In this document: positions 7,864-17,245 of the stretch, piece by piece
How positions within the stretch are numbered: the first letter of the stretch is position 1
Layout of the letters: each line of letters begins with the position of its first letter
Assembly (NCBI GenBank): GCA_016401345.1
Contig: JAEACG010000007.1
Span: 79,659 to 143,658 of the forward strand
Length of the DNA stretch: 64,000 bases
Reading direction: 5' to 3'
Source of the DNA: Fictibacillus nanhaiensis
GTDB taxonomy: Bacteria; Bacillota; Bacilli; Bacillales; Fictibacillaceae
Notes under the pieces: generated by a model
Databases searched by the model: none
Seen by the model: only the letters and a program-made list of their open reading frames with translations
Told to the model about the DNA's origin: nothing
Program-made: the position numbers and the translations under genes

Positions 7864-9375
7864 CTATTTAACTTTATCCGGGTTATACTTATTTCTGTTT
7901 TGTGGCCTTGCTAATTGTGGCCGCCGAAAGGTAAATTTGATAGGCAAACGAACAATACTATCTAGCCAGTCAGCGAATCTTGGCGGGTAAAACGGTGCTA
8001 AGTACGGACTTTCCAATGTCGTTAGTCTTAAAAGATGTATAAGAATAATACAGAATCCAAACATAATTCCATAAAAACCCCAAAAACCAGCAAGAAATAG
8101 TAGTGGAAAACGAATAATTCGAATTAAGCTTCCCATCGTATAACTTGGTGTAGTAAAAGACGCCAAAGCACTAAGGGCAACGATAATAATCAAAATGTTG
8201 CTCGTAAAACCAGCCTGGACTGCTGCTGTTCCAATAACAATACCTCCCACGATACCCATTGTCTGTCCAACTTTCGTGGGTAAACGGGCTCCTGCTTCAC
8301 GTAATAGTTCAATGATAAATTCAAGAAGTAACGCTTCAAATAATGGAGGAAATGGTACTCGTGATCTGGATTCTCCTAATGGTACTAAAAGGGCTTGTGG
8401 AATAACTTCATAATGAAAGGAGAGAGCTGCAACGTATAGCGCTGTAAAAAATACGGATAAAAGCATTGCAATAATACGTAATAACCTAATAAAACTAGCG
8501 ATTGGCCATCTTACGTTATAGTCTTCTCTACTTTCAAAAAACTCTATAAACGATAATGGACAAAGAATTGCCATCGTACTTCCCTCTACCAAGATAGCTA
8601 ACTTCCCATTAAGTAATCCATCACATATACGATCTGGTCTCTCAGTTAATAACATTTGAGGGAAGATGGATAACGCATTATCACTAATTAACTGGTTTAA
8701 TACCGCACTGTCTAATAAACCATCCACATCAATAGATTTTATTTTTTCCTTAAACCTTGTGACCATAGCCTGTGAAGCAAGGCCATCTATATAAAGTAAC
8801 GACACTTCCGTATTCGTCCTAGAGCCTATTACAAATCGTTCATTATGAAGATCAGTTGTGGTAATATAACGTCTGATTAGAGATATATTAGTAGCTAATG
8901 ACTCGTTAAATCCAATTTGTGGTCCTACTACCTGTGACTCATTTTCAGGTTTACTTAAAGAACGATTATTATCTGTAGGAATGTTAATTAACAATAATGT
9001 GCTTGTTTGATCAATATGTATTCCCACACTACCTTTGAGTATCGACAGCATTCCGTTTTTCATACTATAAGACTTTTGTATTTCTGAAACTGCAATTTCC
9101 GTTATTACGTTCTTTTCTGTGTAGACCTGTACATTTTTTAAGTGTCCAATTATATTCTGATTAAGTTCTTTTATATTTACTTGAGTATCGATATAGATAA
9201 TGGTGAGGTTTGAAATTTTAATCGTTTTAAAATCTGCTGAATAATGTAATTTTTGTTGAATTATTTTTAGAAACTCTACAGAATCGAGTGGTATATCTGA
9301 TGAAGTATTCGTTTCTTGTGACTCAACAAATGGTTTTTCTTGAAGTAACTTCTTGATCTCTCTTTTTCTAAACAT
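7864..9375 (-). CDS. Spore germination receptor subunit A, GerAA family
   Basis: 503 residues, normal for GerAA. An N-terminal cytoplasmic domain of about 280 residues is followed by the family signature (VALSFHYEVIPQALLVPL, SRSRVPFPPLFEALLLEFIIELLREAGARLP) and four to five membrane helices, ending in a basic tail. First gene of the gerA-gerB-gerC-like operon; GAGGTGAGG precedes ATG 9375. Such receptors trigger germination. A sporulation sigma-G promoter is expected upstream but I could not identify one with confidence. Confidence 0.95.
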   Translation of the reverse strand: MFRKREIKKLLQEKPFVESQETNTSSDIPLDSVEFLKIIQQKLHYSADFKTIKISNLTIIYIDTQVNIKELNQNIIGHLKNVQVYTEKNVITEIAVSEIQKSYSMKNGMLSILKGSVGIHIDQTSTLLLINIPTDNNRSLSKPENESQVVGPQIGFNESLATNISLIRRYITTTDLHNERFVIGSRTNTEVSLLYIDGLASQAMVTRFKEKIKSIDVDGLLDSAVLNQLISDNALSIFPQMLLTERPDRICDGLLNGKLAILVEGSTMAILCPLSFIEFFESREDYNVRWPIASFIRLLRIIAMLLSVFFTALYVAALSFHYEVIPQALLVPLGESRSRVPFPPLFEALLLEFIIELLREAGARLPTKVGQTMGIVGGIVIGTAAVQAGFTSNILIIIVALSALASFTTPSYTMGSLIRIIRFPLLFLAGFWGFYGIMFGFCIILIHLLRLTTLESPYLAPFYPPRFADWLDSIVRLPIKFTFRRPQLARPQNRNKYNPDKVK

Positions 9376-9596
9376 AACCTCACCTCGACCATTAGTTTCA
9401 ACACAAAAGTTTATAATATACTTTAGAAAAATTGAAAATCAATCTGCACATATTATTCAGCATTACTTCTTTTCTCATACAAACTAAAGAGAAATAGGAT
9501 TTTACAAATTTGTTACATAATGAACTACAAATAAAAAAAGCATTGCAGAAAGCAATACTCTCATTTATAAAAGTTTTCTTATCTAGAGCATGAAAG

Positions 9597-9622
9597 AACA
9601 CCTAGCTACTCAGTTAGGTGTT
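9597..9622 (-). terminator. Hairpin downstream of the nucleotidyltransferase gene
   Basis: AACACCTA / TAGGTGTT stem; on the minus strand it is followed only by a weak T-rich stretch (CTTTC). The region 9376-9596 otherwise shows no gene. Confidence 0.5.
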
Positions 9623-9632
9623 GGAGGGTACT

Positions 9633-10478
9633 TTATTTTAATTTGTGCTGAATCAAGGTCTCTACCTCTTGCACAATTTTCTTGAATTTTTCCGCTTCAA
9701 CATACAAATTATCTTGTTTATTAGTAATTGATTCAAATATACCATTAATGCGAACTTCAAGATTCTCAGGAGTATATCTAAAGCGACTAGCTAACTTGAT
9801 AGCTCCTTTTTCATTTATAAGAAACGTTTCATTCAGAGCAAATAACACTTGAGTTAGACAAGAGGCACATCGAAAAAAGCAACCTGAAATATACGAAAGG
9901 TCATTAATAACGAAACCTTTCTTAGCATTTTCCAATGAGAAATTTGCTTCCCAAAAAAACTGATTAATGATCGCTTTCTTTAACGCTTTTGGATAAGGAA
10001 CGGTATAAGACTTTAGCTTCTCTATTTTTTCATAGGGGTCCCATAAAGGTTTGCAAATGGCTATCTCTCCAAAGTAAATAGAATTTTGAAAGCCATGTGG
10101 ATGCCCAGGTTGATAATCTATTGAGATATTCCCAGCAATACAATCTTCAACAACGGTAGAAACCTTGTTTAGATCCCGATATAAAAAATCCACTGGCATA
10201 TTATTCACCTTTAACCACCCACCACCATTGATCCAAGGTCCCCATCCTCCAATTGAAGTAACTAAACCTTCTCTATGGAAGTCATCGATTTCTGAAGCAA
10301 TTTCATCTAGCTTTTTAATATCAAACGAATCAGCCGAACGATAATAGATTCCAATATCAATATCTGAAGCTTGAGTATGTGTGTCATTCGCTCTAGATCC
10401 ACCGAGGACAATCGATTCTACTCCTGGCACATCCTTCACACGGTCTACAATATCTTTAATAATCAAGTTTGTACTCAT
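9633..10478 (-). CDS. Nucleotidyltransferase-domain protein
   Basis: 281 residues. The pol-beta nucleotidyltransferase signature is clear: VLGGSRANDTHTQASDIDIGIYY (G-G-S then D-x-D at about residues 39-41) with a likely third acidic residue in MPVDFLY. Length and architecture (catalytic domain plus helical C-terminal half) recall aminoglycoside adenylyltransferases, but similar proteins are often uncharacterised. Transfers a nucleotide to an unknown acceptor. Single minus-strand gene. Confidence 0.78.
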   Translation of the reverse strand: MSTNLIIKDIVDRVKDVPGVESIVLGGSRANDTHTQASDIDIGIYYRSADSFDIKKLDEIASEIDDFHREGLVTSIGGWGPWINGGGWLKVNNMPVDFLYRDLNKVSTVVEDCIAGNISIDYQPGHPHGFQNSIYFGEIAICKPLWDPYEKIEKLKSYTVPYPKALKKAIINQFFWEANFSLENAKKGFVINDLSYISGCFFRCASCLTQVLFALNETFLINEKGAIKLASRFRYTPENLEVRINGIFESITNKQDNLYVEAEKFKKIVQEVETLIQHKLK

Positions 10479-10675
10479 GTTTCACACTCCTATCAACATG
10501 ATTATTTAAACAAGAATAACTTCATCAATTTAATTCTTTGGCACTTTACTTTTTCGATTTAGCTTTCTATAATCCTTTTAGAGTCGTGAATGGAACAATG
10601 AAACACAAGAACATGCCACCTTGCTACTATAAATGTACATTAAGAAATGGATTTGCCCTACATAACCAATACATA

Positions 10676-10720
10676 AACAAAAAACCAGGCAGCTAAGCAA
10701 ATATAGACTAGCTGACTGGT
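10676..10720 (-). terminator. Terminator of the sulfotransferase gene
   Basis: AACCAG-CAGCTA and its complement form an imperfect stem; on the minus strand TTTTTTG follows. Confidence 0.7.
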
Positions 10721-10754
10721 TGCATAATTTTTGATTTGTGATTGAGGTAATTAC

Positions 10755-11504
10755 TTACCAACGTAAATCTGTTTCATATCCTAATTCAATGAGTAATTGG
10801 CCAGCATTTTCCTTAAAGGCAAGGGTAATCTCTTCGTCAAATTCCTCTTTCCAGTTGCCAATCGTTCCTTTTCTAAACGTAGCGGAGTCTTGAGTTGATA
10901 TGTTTTCTTTTGCACGTTTAATTACGGTATGATCGATGCTCTCTTTATCCTCTTCTGTAACAAACTGAACGATCTTCTGAACCGATTCGTCTAATGATCC
11001 TTCACTCCTTAGTAGATCTTCAAACTTAATGGAAAGCACGTTAGGTGCAGATAACCATCCTTTAAATTCAGAAAACCAATCGTGAATATCCTGATGACCC
11101 AATTCAGGAATTCCTCTTATGATTGATAGCATTCGTTCTTTTTTGGACAGCTGCTTTTTCTTGAAATATTGATGAAGTGGAGCATTTACCTTCTCAATAT
11201 AATAATTATAAGAGACCACAACATCTCGCAAGTCTCGATATAGAAAAATCTGCTTCATATTGAGATCTTGTAGAAGACTTGCCCATGATGCGGAATAATA
11301 AATATGCCCTGACAAAAACTCATTATCGCTTAGTTTCTCTAACTCGCGCTGATGTTCAGCCAATTGTGCAGAAACTCCTTCGTAAAGATGCAGGTTTTGA
11401 TCAAATGTTATTGAGTGAATACCTGTTAATATTTGAAACATAAGATGTGTTCCGCTTTTAGGAAACGAATTAAAGAAAAAAGGACTTATTGTTTTTTTAT
11501 TCAT
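10755..11504 (-). CDS. Sulfotransferase-domain protein
   Basis: 249 residues. The PAPS 5'-phosphosulfate loop is PKSGTH at residues 15-20 and the 3'-phosphate motif is FLYRDLRDVVVSYNYY. A later IKFEDLL motif also fits the family. Sulfotransferases move sulfate from PAPS to hydroxyls or amines of small molecules or glycans. They are uncommon in Bacillaceae, and no neighbour reveals the acceptor. Stands alone with its own terminator. Confidence 0.85.
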   Translation of the reverse strand: MNKKTISPFFFNSFPKSGTHLMFQILTGIHSITFDQNLHLYEGVSAQLAEHQRELEKLSDNEFLSGHIYYSASWASLLQDLNMKQIFLYRDLRDVVVSYNYYIEKVNAPLHQYFKKKQLSKKERMLSIIRGIPELGHQDIHDWFSEFKGWLSAPNVLSIKFEDLLRSEGSLDESVQKIVQFVTEEDKESIDHTVIKRAKENISTQDSATFRKGTIGNWKEEFDEEITLAFKENAGQLLIELGYETDLRW

Positions 11505-11705
11505 TTTTTACGATCACCTTTTCTATTTACATGACATGCTTATATATCTTATTCGTTCGTCTCCTAAACGCTTGTACAATTGCCTGAAATCTCATATTTC
11601 CATACGTGAAAAATATTTTATACATACATACACTTTTATCGTTCAACGCACGAAAGATATAGAGCAAGACCTTAACCCCTAATTGTTAGCAAGATGAAAC
11701 CATGG

Positions 11706-11737
11706 AAAAGGCAGAGATACGCTCCCTGCCTTTTTTC
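11706..11737. terminator. Bidirectional terminator
   Basis: AAAAGGCAG / CTGCCTTTTTT with a 11-base loop; serves the transporter gene on the minus strand. Confidence 0.75.
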
Positions 11738-11747
11738 TGTGCACCTT

Positions 11748-12713
11748 TTATTTAGGATCTCTTAAAATCCATTTTGGCACTATTTTTATGTAGATTAATT
11801 CTCCAATCAGCTCAACGATCGTTTGCGTCACGATCACTGCTGCCGCTAAGGTTCTCCAAGACTCTGGTAACGCAAGCGCTAACGGAAGAACGACAAGAGA
11901 ATTTCTTGTTCCCATGCTGAAGATTAGTGCTCTTCCTGCACCTATATCTAAAGTGAATACGCGTGCGATAACGCGAGAAACCATTGGCATGATGATTAAG
12001 AATAATAGATAAATTGGTACTACTTGAACGATACTATTAAAATCATTGTAGACTTTTCCTATTTGTGATGCGACAATGACGATCAAGACAAGAGCCATAA
12101 ACGGGACGGGTAACCATGCTGTCAGGTTTAATGCTTTATCACCAATGGTCTGTTTTCTCGCCCATAGTTGTGTAAGAACCGCTAATAATAAAGGCACCAC
12201 GATCAATAAGAAAAAGGCTTCTAAAAATGGTCCCATCTGTACGACTGACATCACCTTTTTACCGATAAATAACCATAGATAAAGAGGAAGCAGCACCATC
12301 TGGACAACAAACAAAATAGGTGTTGCCGCTAGCATTAATTTTTCGTTTCCTTTTCCGAGCTGAGTAAAGACGATGATATAATCAATACACGGAGTAAGAA
12401 GAACTAAGCAAATCCCCAATACGATTGGTGCAGGCTGTGGGAAAATGGAAATTAGACCCCATACTATGATAGGTACGATTACGAAATTTCCGATTAGCAA
12501 AGCTATCATAAATCTGACGTTTGAAACAGCTTCTCTTATCTTTAAAAAAGGAATTTGGGCGAACATCCCGTACATGAGGATAGCGATTAGTGGAGTGATT
12601 GTCCATTGAAGTCCAGCTCCGAAATTTTCAAAGGTAAGACCGGTAAAGCCACCTATTAGTAAAGATATACCGTAAATCCATATTTGTTGATTCTCTAGAC
12701 CTTCCCTCGTCAT
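11748..12713 (-). CDS. Arsenite-type (ACR3) / bile acid:sodium symporter family transporter
   Basis: 321 residues, about ten membrane helices. The segment LTPCIDYIIVFTQLGKGN contains the cysteine typical of ACR3-like arsenite exporters, while overall the sequence belongs to the BASS superfamily, which also includes uncharacterised bacterial permeases. No arsR or arsC lies beside it, so metal export is an inference only. Monocistronic. Confidence 0.75.
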   Translation of the reverse strand: MTREGLENQQIWIYGISLLIGGFTGLTFENFGAGLQWTITPLIAILMYGMFAQIPFLKIREAVSNVRFMIALLIGNFVIVPIIVWGLISIFPQPAPIVLGICLVLLTPCIDYIIVFTQLGKGNEKLMLAATPILFVVQMVLLPLYLWLFIGKKVMSVVQMGPFLEAFFLLIVVPLLLAVLTQLWARKQTIGDKALNLTAWLPVPFMALVLIVIVASQIGKVYNDFNSIVQVVPIYLLFLIIMPMVSRVIARVFTLDIGAGRALIFSMGTRNSLVVLPLALALPESWRTLAAAVIVTQTIVELIGELIYIKIVPKWILRDPK

Positions 12714-12808
12714 GTAATATCTCCCTTTATTCCAAAACTTCAGCGTGAAGTTTATGTAAATTACATTAAATACTCTAAAATTATTAATATACCATTTCCA
12801 TTATCAAT

Positions 12809-12841
12809 AAAAAAGAACCGCCTCATTTAAAGACGGTTCTA
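12809..12841 (-). terminator. Terminator
   Basis: AGAACCG / CGGTTCT stem with an A-run upstream on the plus strand, giving a T-run for the minus-strand small gene at 12869. Confidence 0.75.
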
Positions 12842-12868
12842 CGAATACGAATCAATTGATTAAACATA

Positions 12869-13111
12869 CTAAGCACGTTCTAGCACTTTAGTCAGCATAC
12901 GGTGAATAACCTCGTGATCTCGTGGATCATGCAATTGATACTCTTCACCAGGTAGTGTATACCACTCTGCTGCCCCCACGTATGTGATAGCGAGGTTCAG
13001 AATACCTTGTTCATTGCAGCTTGTCTTAAGCTCGAGCTCTCCGCTGATCACACCCACCTCTGTAGTCATTACGCCATGAGTTGCCGTAAAGACTGTTGAT
13101 TTCTCTTCCAT
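12869..13111 (-). CDS. Conserved-looking small protein, function unknown
   Basis: 80 residues, acidic, no membrane segment. It starts at ATG 13111 with GAAAGGAGC (SD) 6-9 bases upstream and ends before its own terminator, which supports a real gene. Contents such as YTLPGEEYQLHDPRDHEVIHRML give no known motif. Confidence 0.6.
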   Translation of the reverse strand: MEEKSTVFTATHGVMTTEVGVISGELELKTSCNEQGILNLAITYVGAAEWYTLPGEEYQLHDPRDHEVIHRMLTKVLERA

Positions 13112-13166
13112 TGGAGCAGCTCCTTTCTATAAAACAAGTTAGTACATTGTTTATACTCTAAATTGA

Positions 13167-13808
13167 TTAATACGTGCAAGTGTTAAGCATGCTTTGAAGT
13201 TGTGTTTTTTCCGCTGATTGAAGATTTAAGCCCCAGTTGTACTTTGTTTGAATCCACCATTTTGCATATCCACAACCAGCTGCTGTCCGAGTAGGCTTCC
13301 ATGTTGATGGATCTTGGTCACCTTTTGATCGGTTAGAACTTGCCGTCACGGCAATAAGTTGCGGACCTGTAAGATCATTCGCGAAATCCTCACGTTTGTC
13401 TGTTGTCCAGCTGCTTGCACCAGAACGCCAAGCCTCAGCGAGTGGTACGACATGATCAATATCAAGGTCAGATGGATTCGTAATCGTTACACCGTCGTAA
13501 TAGCTGTACCAACTGCCTGATGTTACTGGACAATTCCCGCTAAAAGAGTCTGCATCACGCTTAAGAACAACTTGACGTGTATCACATCCTCCACCTTGAC
13601 TCGACCAATGAGGAAACAGATCGCGAGAATAACCAGTCATTGTACCTTCTGTCTTTACTACTAATGCATTCAACTGAGATTGTGCAGCAGATTTAGTAGG
13701 AGTTCCTGGCGGTAGCGCCCATGCCTTTTGGTTATCATCAGATGATACGACGACAAAAGACATCACCAGAGTAAAAATAAACGAACACAACATCGATTTC
13801 TTCAACAT
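13167..13808 (-). CDS. Secreted HNH/DUF1524-type nuclease
   Basis: 213 residues from ATG 13808 (GGAGG at 8 bases upstream; the in-frame ATG 15 bases earlier has no spacing for it). A signal peptide covers about residues 1-35, ending near WALPPG. The catalytic region reads DIDHVVPLAEAWRSGAS followed by NDLTGPQLIAV and NRSKGDQDPSTWKP, the DHxVPL...N...N arrangement of HNH nucleases of the DUF1524 type. Secreted relatives degrade extracellular DNA. Four cysteines could form disulfides. Confidence 0.87.
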   Translation of the reverse strand: MLKKSMLCSFIFTLVMSFVVVSSDDNQKAWALPPGTPTKSAAQSQLNALVVKTEGTMTGYSRDLFPHWSSQGGGCDTRQVVLKRDADSFSGNCPVTSGSWYSYYDGVTITNPSDLDIDHVVPLAEAWRSGASSWTTDKREDFANDLTGPQLIAVTASSNRSKGDQDPSTWKPTRTAAGCGYAKWWIQTKYNWGLNLQSAEKTQLQSMLNTCTY

Positions 13809-14001
13809 GCTTAAATCCTCCAATATGTAGTTTTTTGAATCGTTATAATTTTATAACATATTTGTTTGAAGTGGTATTTGATATTTTGCAATTAAACATA
13901 ATCTAGACCTTAGATATAGGTGGATAGTCTGGATTTTCTACGGCAATTCCACTCACGAAAAGCATTATAGTAAAATATAATTATCTCTTTGTGTTATTCC
14001 A

Positions 14002-15198
14002 CTATTGCATCGCAGGCTGTTTTTCTCCTGGTAAAGGAGCCGGTTCCATGCTTTGGTCGTTTGGCGATAAGTCAATTCCATAATCTTTTGCAAACACCAT
14101 GTGTGTCTCTTTAAGAACGTTTTCGTGATTCAGATCCAAGTTAAAGACACGCGCTCCACGGAGGCGGTTCTTCTCTGCCCCAGGAAGTCCGTACGCTCCA
14201 AATCCAGCGCTTCCGCCATAACCTAGCATAATGCCATAATAGTTTCCGGCATACGTGTTGATGTGGTCATGTCCACAAAAGACTCCTTTTACATCACCAC
14301 GATGCTGCAACGCTGAGAATAATCCAGAGTTGATCGGACCCGGACACTCATCTTCATTTCTCTCACCTGTAATCTGATGTTTGATTTTAGCTCGAGTATG
14401 ATCAGCTTCTGTTCGGCCATCTACACTCGAATACCACATATAACGGTGCTCCCAAAGTGGAATGTGAATGAACATGAGAGAAGGCACCTTGAATCTAAAA
14501 CGGTTTTCGATCTTTTGAGATGTTTCGTTGTACCAATTGACTTGGTCAAAACGAACCCAGTCCCATGTTGGATAACCTTCAAAATCTTGGCCCGCAATCT
14601 CTTTTGGCGCGTATCTTCCACTATCCATCAACCAGAAATTAAAAGCGGGCTTCTTCCCTTTCGTGTCCCAAACAAGAAGGTTCATGTTCCCAGTTCCTGT
14701 GATGTGCTTCGCTCCCTTCTCGTTCACATTGTGTTTATAAGATTGGTAGAATGCTAGCATCTTACTCTCATCCACACCGCTTTTCGGAGTAGAATCTTCA
14801 TCATGATTTCCGAATGTAATGGCCCACTTAATGCCTCTCTTCTCCATCGGCCCAGCAACGTTGTTCATCGCTTGTTTCATTTCGAGTTCTGTGTCACATC
14901 CACCGGTGATTACATCTCCGTTCAATACAACAAAATCAGGCTTCTCAGCATCTAACACTTTTTCCATCAGCTCAATCGTACGTCGGTCGATGCGCTCATC
15001 ATCTTGCGTATCGTTAAACTGAACGACCTTGAAAGTGCCATTGGAATGAAACTTTAACACCTTCTCTTCCTTTCGATCTGCATGGGCTTTTTCAGTGAAT
15101 AAGTTGGATGTATCACCGAGCGAACCTAGTGTTAATGCCAACGTGCTCGCTCCACCTATCTTAATAAAATCACGACGATTCACTTGTTTAGAACTCAT
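14002..15198 (-). CDS. Tat-exported metallophosphoesterase
   Basis: 398 residues. N-terminal RRDFIK twin-arginine motif (residues 9-14) plus a hydrophobic stretch ending in AHA shows Tat export. The calcineurin-like metal ligands are visible: FNDTQ (atypical DxH), LNGDVITGG, FGNHDED, HIPLWEH, and CGHDHIN. Relatives are purple-acid-phosphatase-like or phosphodiesterase enzymes of the cell surface. I chose ATG 15198 because GGAGGGG lies 8 bases upstream; the much longer upstream extension lacks coding character. Confidence 0.9.
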   Translation of the reverse strand: MSSKQVNRRDFIKIGGASTLALTLGSLGDTSNLFTEKAHADRKEEKVLKFHSNGTFKVVQFNDTQDDERIDRRTIELMEKVLDAEKPDFVVLNGDVITGGCDTELEMKQAMNNVAGPMEKRGIKWAITFGNHDEDSTPKSGVDESKMLAFYQSYKHNVNEKGAKHITGTGNMNLLVWDTKGKKPAFNFWLMDSGRYAPKEIAGQDFEGYPTWDWVRFDQVNWYNETSQKIENRFRFKVPSLMFIHIPLWEHRYMWYSSVDGRTEADHTRAKIKHQITGERNEDECPGPINSGLFSALQHRGDVKGVFCGHDHINTYAGNYYGIMLGYGGSAGFGAYGLPGAEKNRLRGARVFNLDLNHENVLKETHMVFAKDYGIDLSPNDQSMEPAPLPGEKQPAMQ

Positions 15199-15402
15199 TT
15201 TGCTACCCCTCCGTATTATGTATGTTGGATTGTTTGTTACAAGATTAAGGGTAGCAAGGCTATTTTTAGGTAGTGTTTGATTGGTGTAAATGTTGTGTGA
15301 GAGTGGTTGTTGAGAGATTTTACAATTTTGGGCCCCCACAAAATTGAAGAAATGGATATATAATAGGCTTAACAATAAAATGTGTTTCATTTGGAGGTTT
15401 GT

Positions 15403-16286
15403 ATGTATAAATCTAATAAAAATGTTCCGATTTCTGTGGGCAATGTTTATGCCGTCAAGTTGCCTGATGGCCGATATGGAGCATTCAGAATTATTGATAA
15501 ACAAAATCGATCTACAACTCTCGTAACCACTCCTTATATTAGTGATAGACTTCCTAACATTGATGATGAAAAATTAAAACAAACGCTAGTCCAAAATCGA
15601 TTTTTCTTTGATGGGCAAAAGGCGGGATCGATTGTTGATGGTAAACCACCAAAAGAGTTAATTTTTATTGGTAATATTCAGATGAAAGAAGAACGCCGCT
15701 TTCCCAGTTATAGTGGCGTTTGGGATAAAGAGACGGGAATAGAAGCTTATTATGAATGGCGCTGGGAACATGATCGAGAAAACTTTGAAAAAGAGATGCA
15801 GGAAGATGAAGAACGAATGGCGAGAGAATCACTCGCTAAAGTTCAAGTACCCAAGAAAATGATGAGTGAAGAAATGTTTGGTCTATCATCTCTTTAGTAG
15901 ATGATGAAGATATAGAAGCTGCCATTCAGAAGTTAGCAGGACTAGGTGTACGGAATATTAAGCAGTTTGAAGAAACCTTGTCTTATAAACTCTTTCAATT
16001 AGATACAGAAGAACACGCACGAAACATTGGAGTTTATTCCTATAAGGACGAAAATAAGCATTTTTCGGTTGATTTATTTTTATACTTTCGATGCGCTGTC
16101 ATTACCAAAGGTAGAGACTTTTATGAATTGGTATTACAGAACCCTATACTTATGCCTGAAAACGATACGTGTGAGCCCTTACTAGATCTAGCTTCTGAAG
16201 CGTATGAGCTTCGCACCGGTAAAGACTTCGAATATAAAACGGGTTGTGATTATGAAACATTCTCCAATTGCAAGGGTTGGGAATAG
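15403..16286 (+). pseudogene. Imm26-like protein gene broken by a frameshift
   Basis: The first half (15403-15897, 164 residues) begins PISVGNVYAVKLPDGRYGAF, which resembles the Imm26 immunity-protein fold (GDVxxxPLxDGRYxxGRV). It ends at TAG in the context TTTGGTCTATCATCTC. Shifting the frame there continues as SIISLVDDEDIEAAIQKLAG and runs to the stop at 16284-16286 (about 130 residues, ending YETFSNCKGWE). The two parts read as one roughly 295-residue protein. Start ATG 15403 follows GGAGG (15393-15397). Immunity is inferred from the family only. It could also be a sequencing error. Confidence 0.65.
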
Positions 16287-16325
16287 CGTGACTAAGTTCT
16301 TTAGATTAGGGGTATACTCCACGCA

Positions 16326-16406
16326 AAATTTGTCGAGATTTAGCAACTCGTCGATAAACGATTGAAACTTGTGGAATTATTATTCAAACTCGTGGAATTA
16401 TTGACG
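16326..16406. repeat. Short intergenic array with 18/21-bp period
   Basis: Units CAACTCGTCGATAAACGATTG (16344), AAACTTGTGGAATTATTATTC (16365) and AAACTCGTGGAATTATTGACG (16386) follow at 21-base steps; a weaker unit begins 18 bases before. Lies between the Imm26-like pseudogene and the precursor gene. Confidence 0.65.
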
Positions 16407-16631
16407 AAATTTATAGATTCACGCTATAAATTTCTTGAATAAAGTGGTTGAATACCCTATATGGTATGTATTGTTGATAAGAACAAGCCACTAAAATGGA
16501 GCATAATGACACATTTTCTTCCAGTTACAACTCACTGTTCTCTTTCAAACGCAAAAAGTGACTTTCTCCAACTCTTTTTCTCAAAAATAGTCGTTCACCA
16601 TCACACTATAATCATATATCTTCGCTCTCGT

Positions 16632-16668
16632 CCTGTGTTTTCCCAAAAACACAGGCTGTTTCTATTTC
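16632..16668 (+). terminator. Terminator upstream of the RiPP precursor
   Basis: Perfect 10-bp stem CCTGTGTTTT / AAAACACAGG with a CCCA loop, then CTGTTTCTATTT. It separates the precursor transcript from the upstream gene. Confidence 0.75.
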
Positions 16669-16689
16669 CAGCACCCAATCCTGTAACGG

Positions 16690-16717
16690 TGGACAGACTG
16701 TATCCATATTTTATTAT
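16690..16717 (+). promoter_or_regulatory. Candidate sigma-A promoter of the precursor gene
   Basis: TGGACA (16690-16695), 16-base spacer, TATTAT (16712-16717). It would give a leader of about 60 bases before the TTG start at 16782. Deduced from the consensus only. Confidence 0.4.
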
Positions 16718-16781
16718 GAGGAATTTGAGCAGAGATTCTCTACTCGTTCTAGATCTGACAAAAAACAAGGAGGTGTTTGTA

Positions 16782-17084
16782 TTGGACAATAAACACCAAT
16801 GGAATTTGGATGGATTAAGTACTGGAGACTTTCAAGTTAGTGGCGGTCAGCCACATCATCCCCAAGAACAGCAAGCACAAGACCCTCGTCTTATCGTTCC
16901 AGGCTGTGTAATCGGAATCTGTTTTAACTTTTGTGGAGGTTGCGCAGGTTGCGTCGGATGCGCTGGGTGCGGCGGTTGTGCTGGTCGTTGTGGAGGCTGT
17001 GGCGGTTGCGGAGGCTGCGCAGGACGTTGTGGTGGTTGCGGTGGACGCTGTGGCGGATGCGGCGGACGTTGCGGAGGCAGATAA
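16782..17084 (+). CDS. hcaA: Thiazole-modified RiPP precursor (heterocycloanthracin-like)
   Basis: 100 residues starting at TTG 16782, with AAGGAGG (16767-16773) 8 bases upstream; the open frame extends upstream but is not coding. The leader (about residues 1-35) holds NLDGLSTGDFQVSGGQ, similar to the L-x-x-L-x-x-x-D-F-Q region of heterocycloanthracin leaders. The core (from Cys42) is C-x-x-C or C-G-G-C repeats: 17 Cys at 42, 47, 51, then about every third or fourth position to 97, the rest Gly with some Ala and Arg and no Ser or Thr. So only thiazoles are expected. In the family the cysteines are cyclodehydrated and oxidised; the peptide is usually antibacterial. Name follows the B. sp. Al Hakam system and is provisional. 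Confidence 0.85.
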   Translation: MDNKHQWNLDGLSTGDFQVSGGQPHHPQEQQAQDPRLIVPGCVIGICFNFCGGCAGCVGCAGCGGCAGRCGGCGGCGGCAGRCGGCGGRCGGCGGRCGGR

Positions 17085-17123
17085 TCAGATAAATGCATTG
17101 TTCGAAGAAATTTCAGGGGGCTT

Positions 17124-17141
17124 TGCTCAAGTTTTTGAGCA
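17124..17141 (+). terminator. Hairpin after the precursor gene
   Basis: TGCTCAA-GTTT-TTGAGCA, 7-bp stem, followed after 10 bases by TTTAATTTTT. It may be a partial terminator that keeps precursor mRNA in excess over the enzymes. Confidence 0.55.
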
Positions 17142-17245
17142 TCAGTCCTCTATTTAATTTTTCACACCCCTACAATTCCGATTTTGTCCTCCTGAAATAT
17201 ATAATCCCTACAAATGTATTTCTCAAAATGACACACATACATATA

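Noticed and set aside
14377..14757. Plus-strand open frame of 126 codons
   Set aside because: It is antisense to the metallophosphoesterase, has no binding site, and shows no motif.
16461..16781. N-terminal extension of the RiPP precursor frame by 107 codons
   Set aside because: It contains the perfect terminator hairpin at 16632 and the candidate promoter. The TTG at 16782 has a strong binding site.
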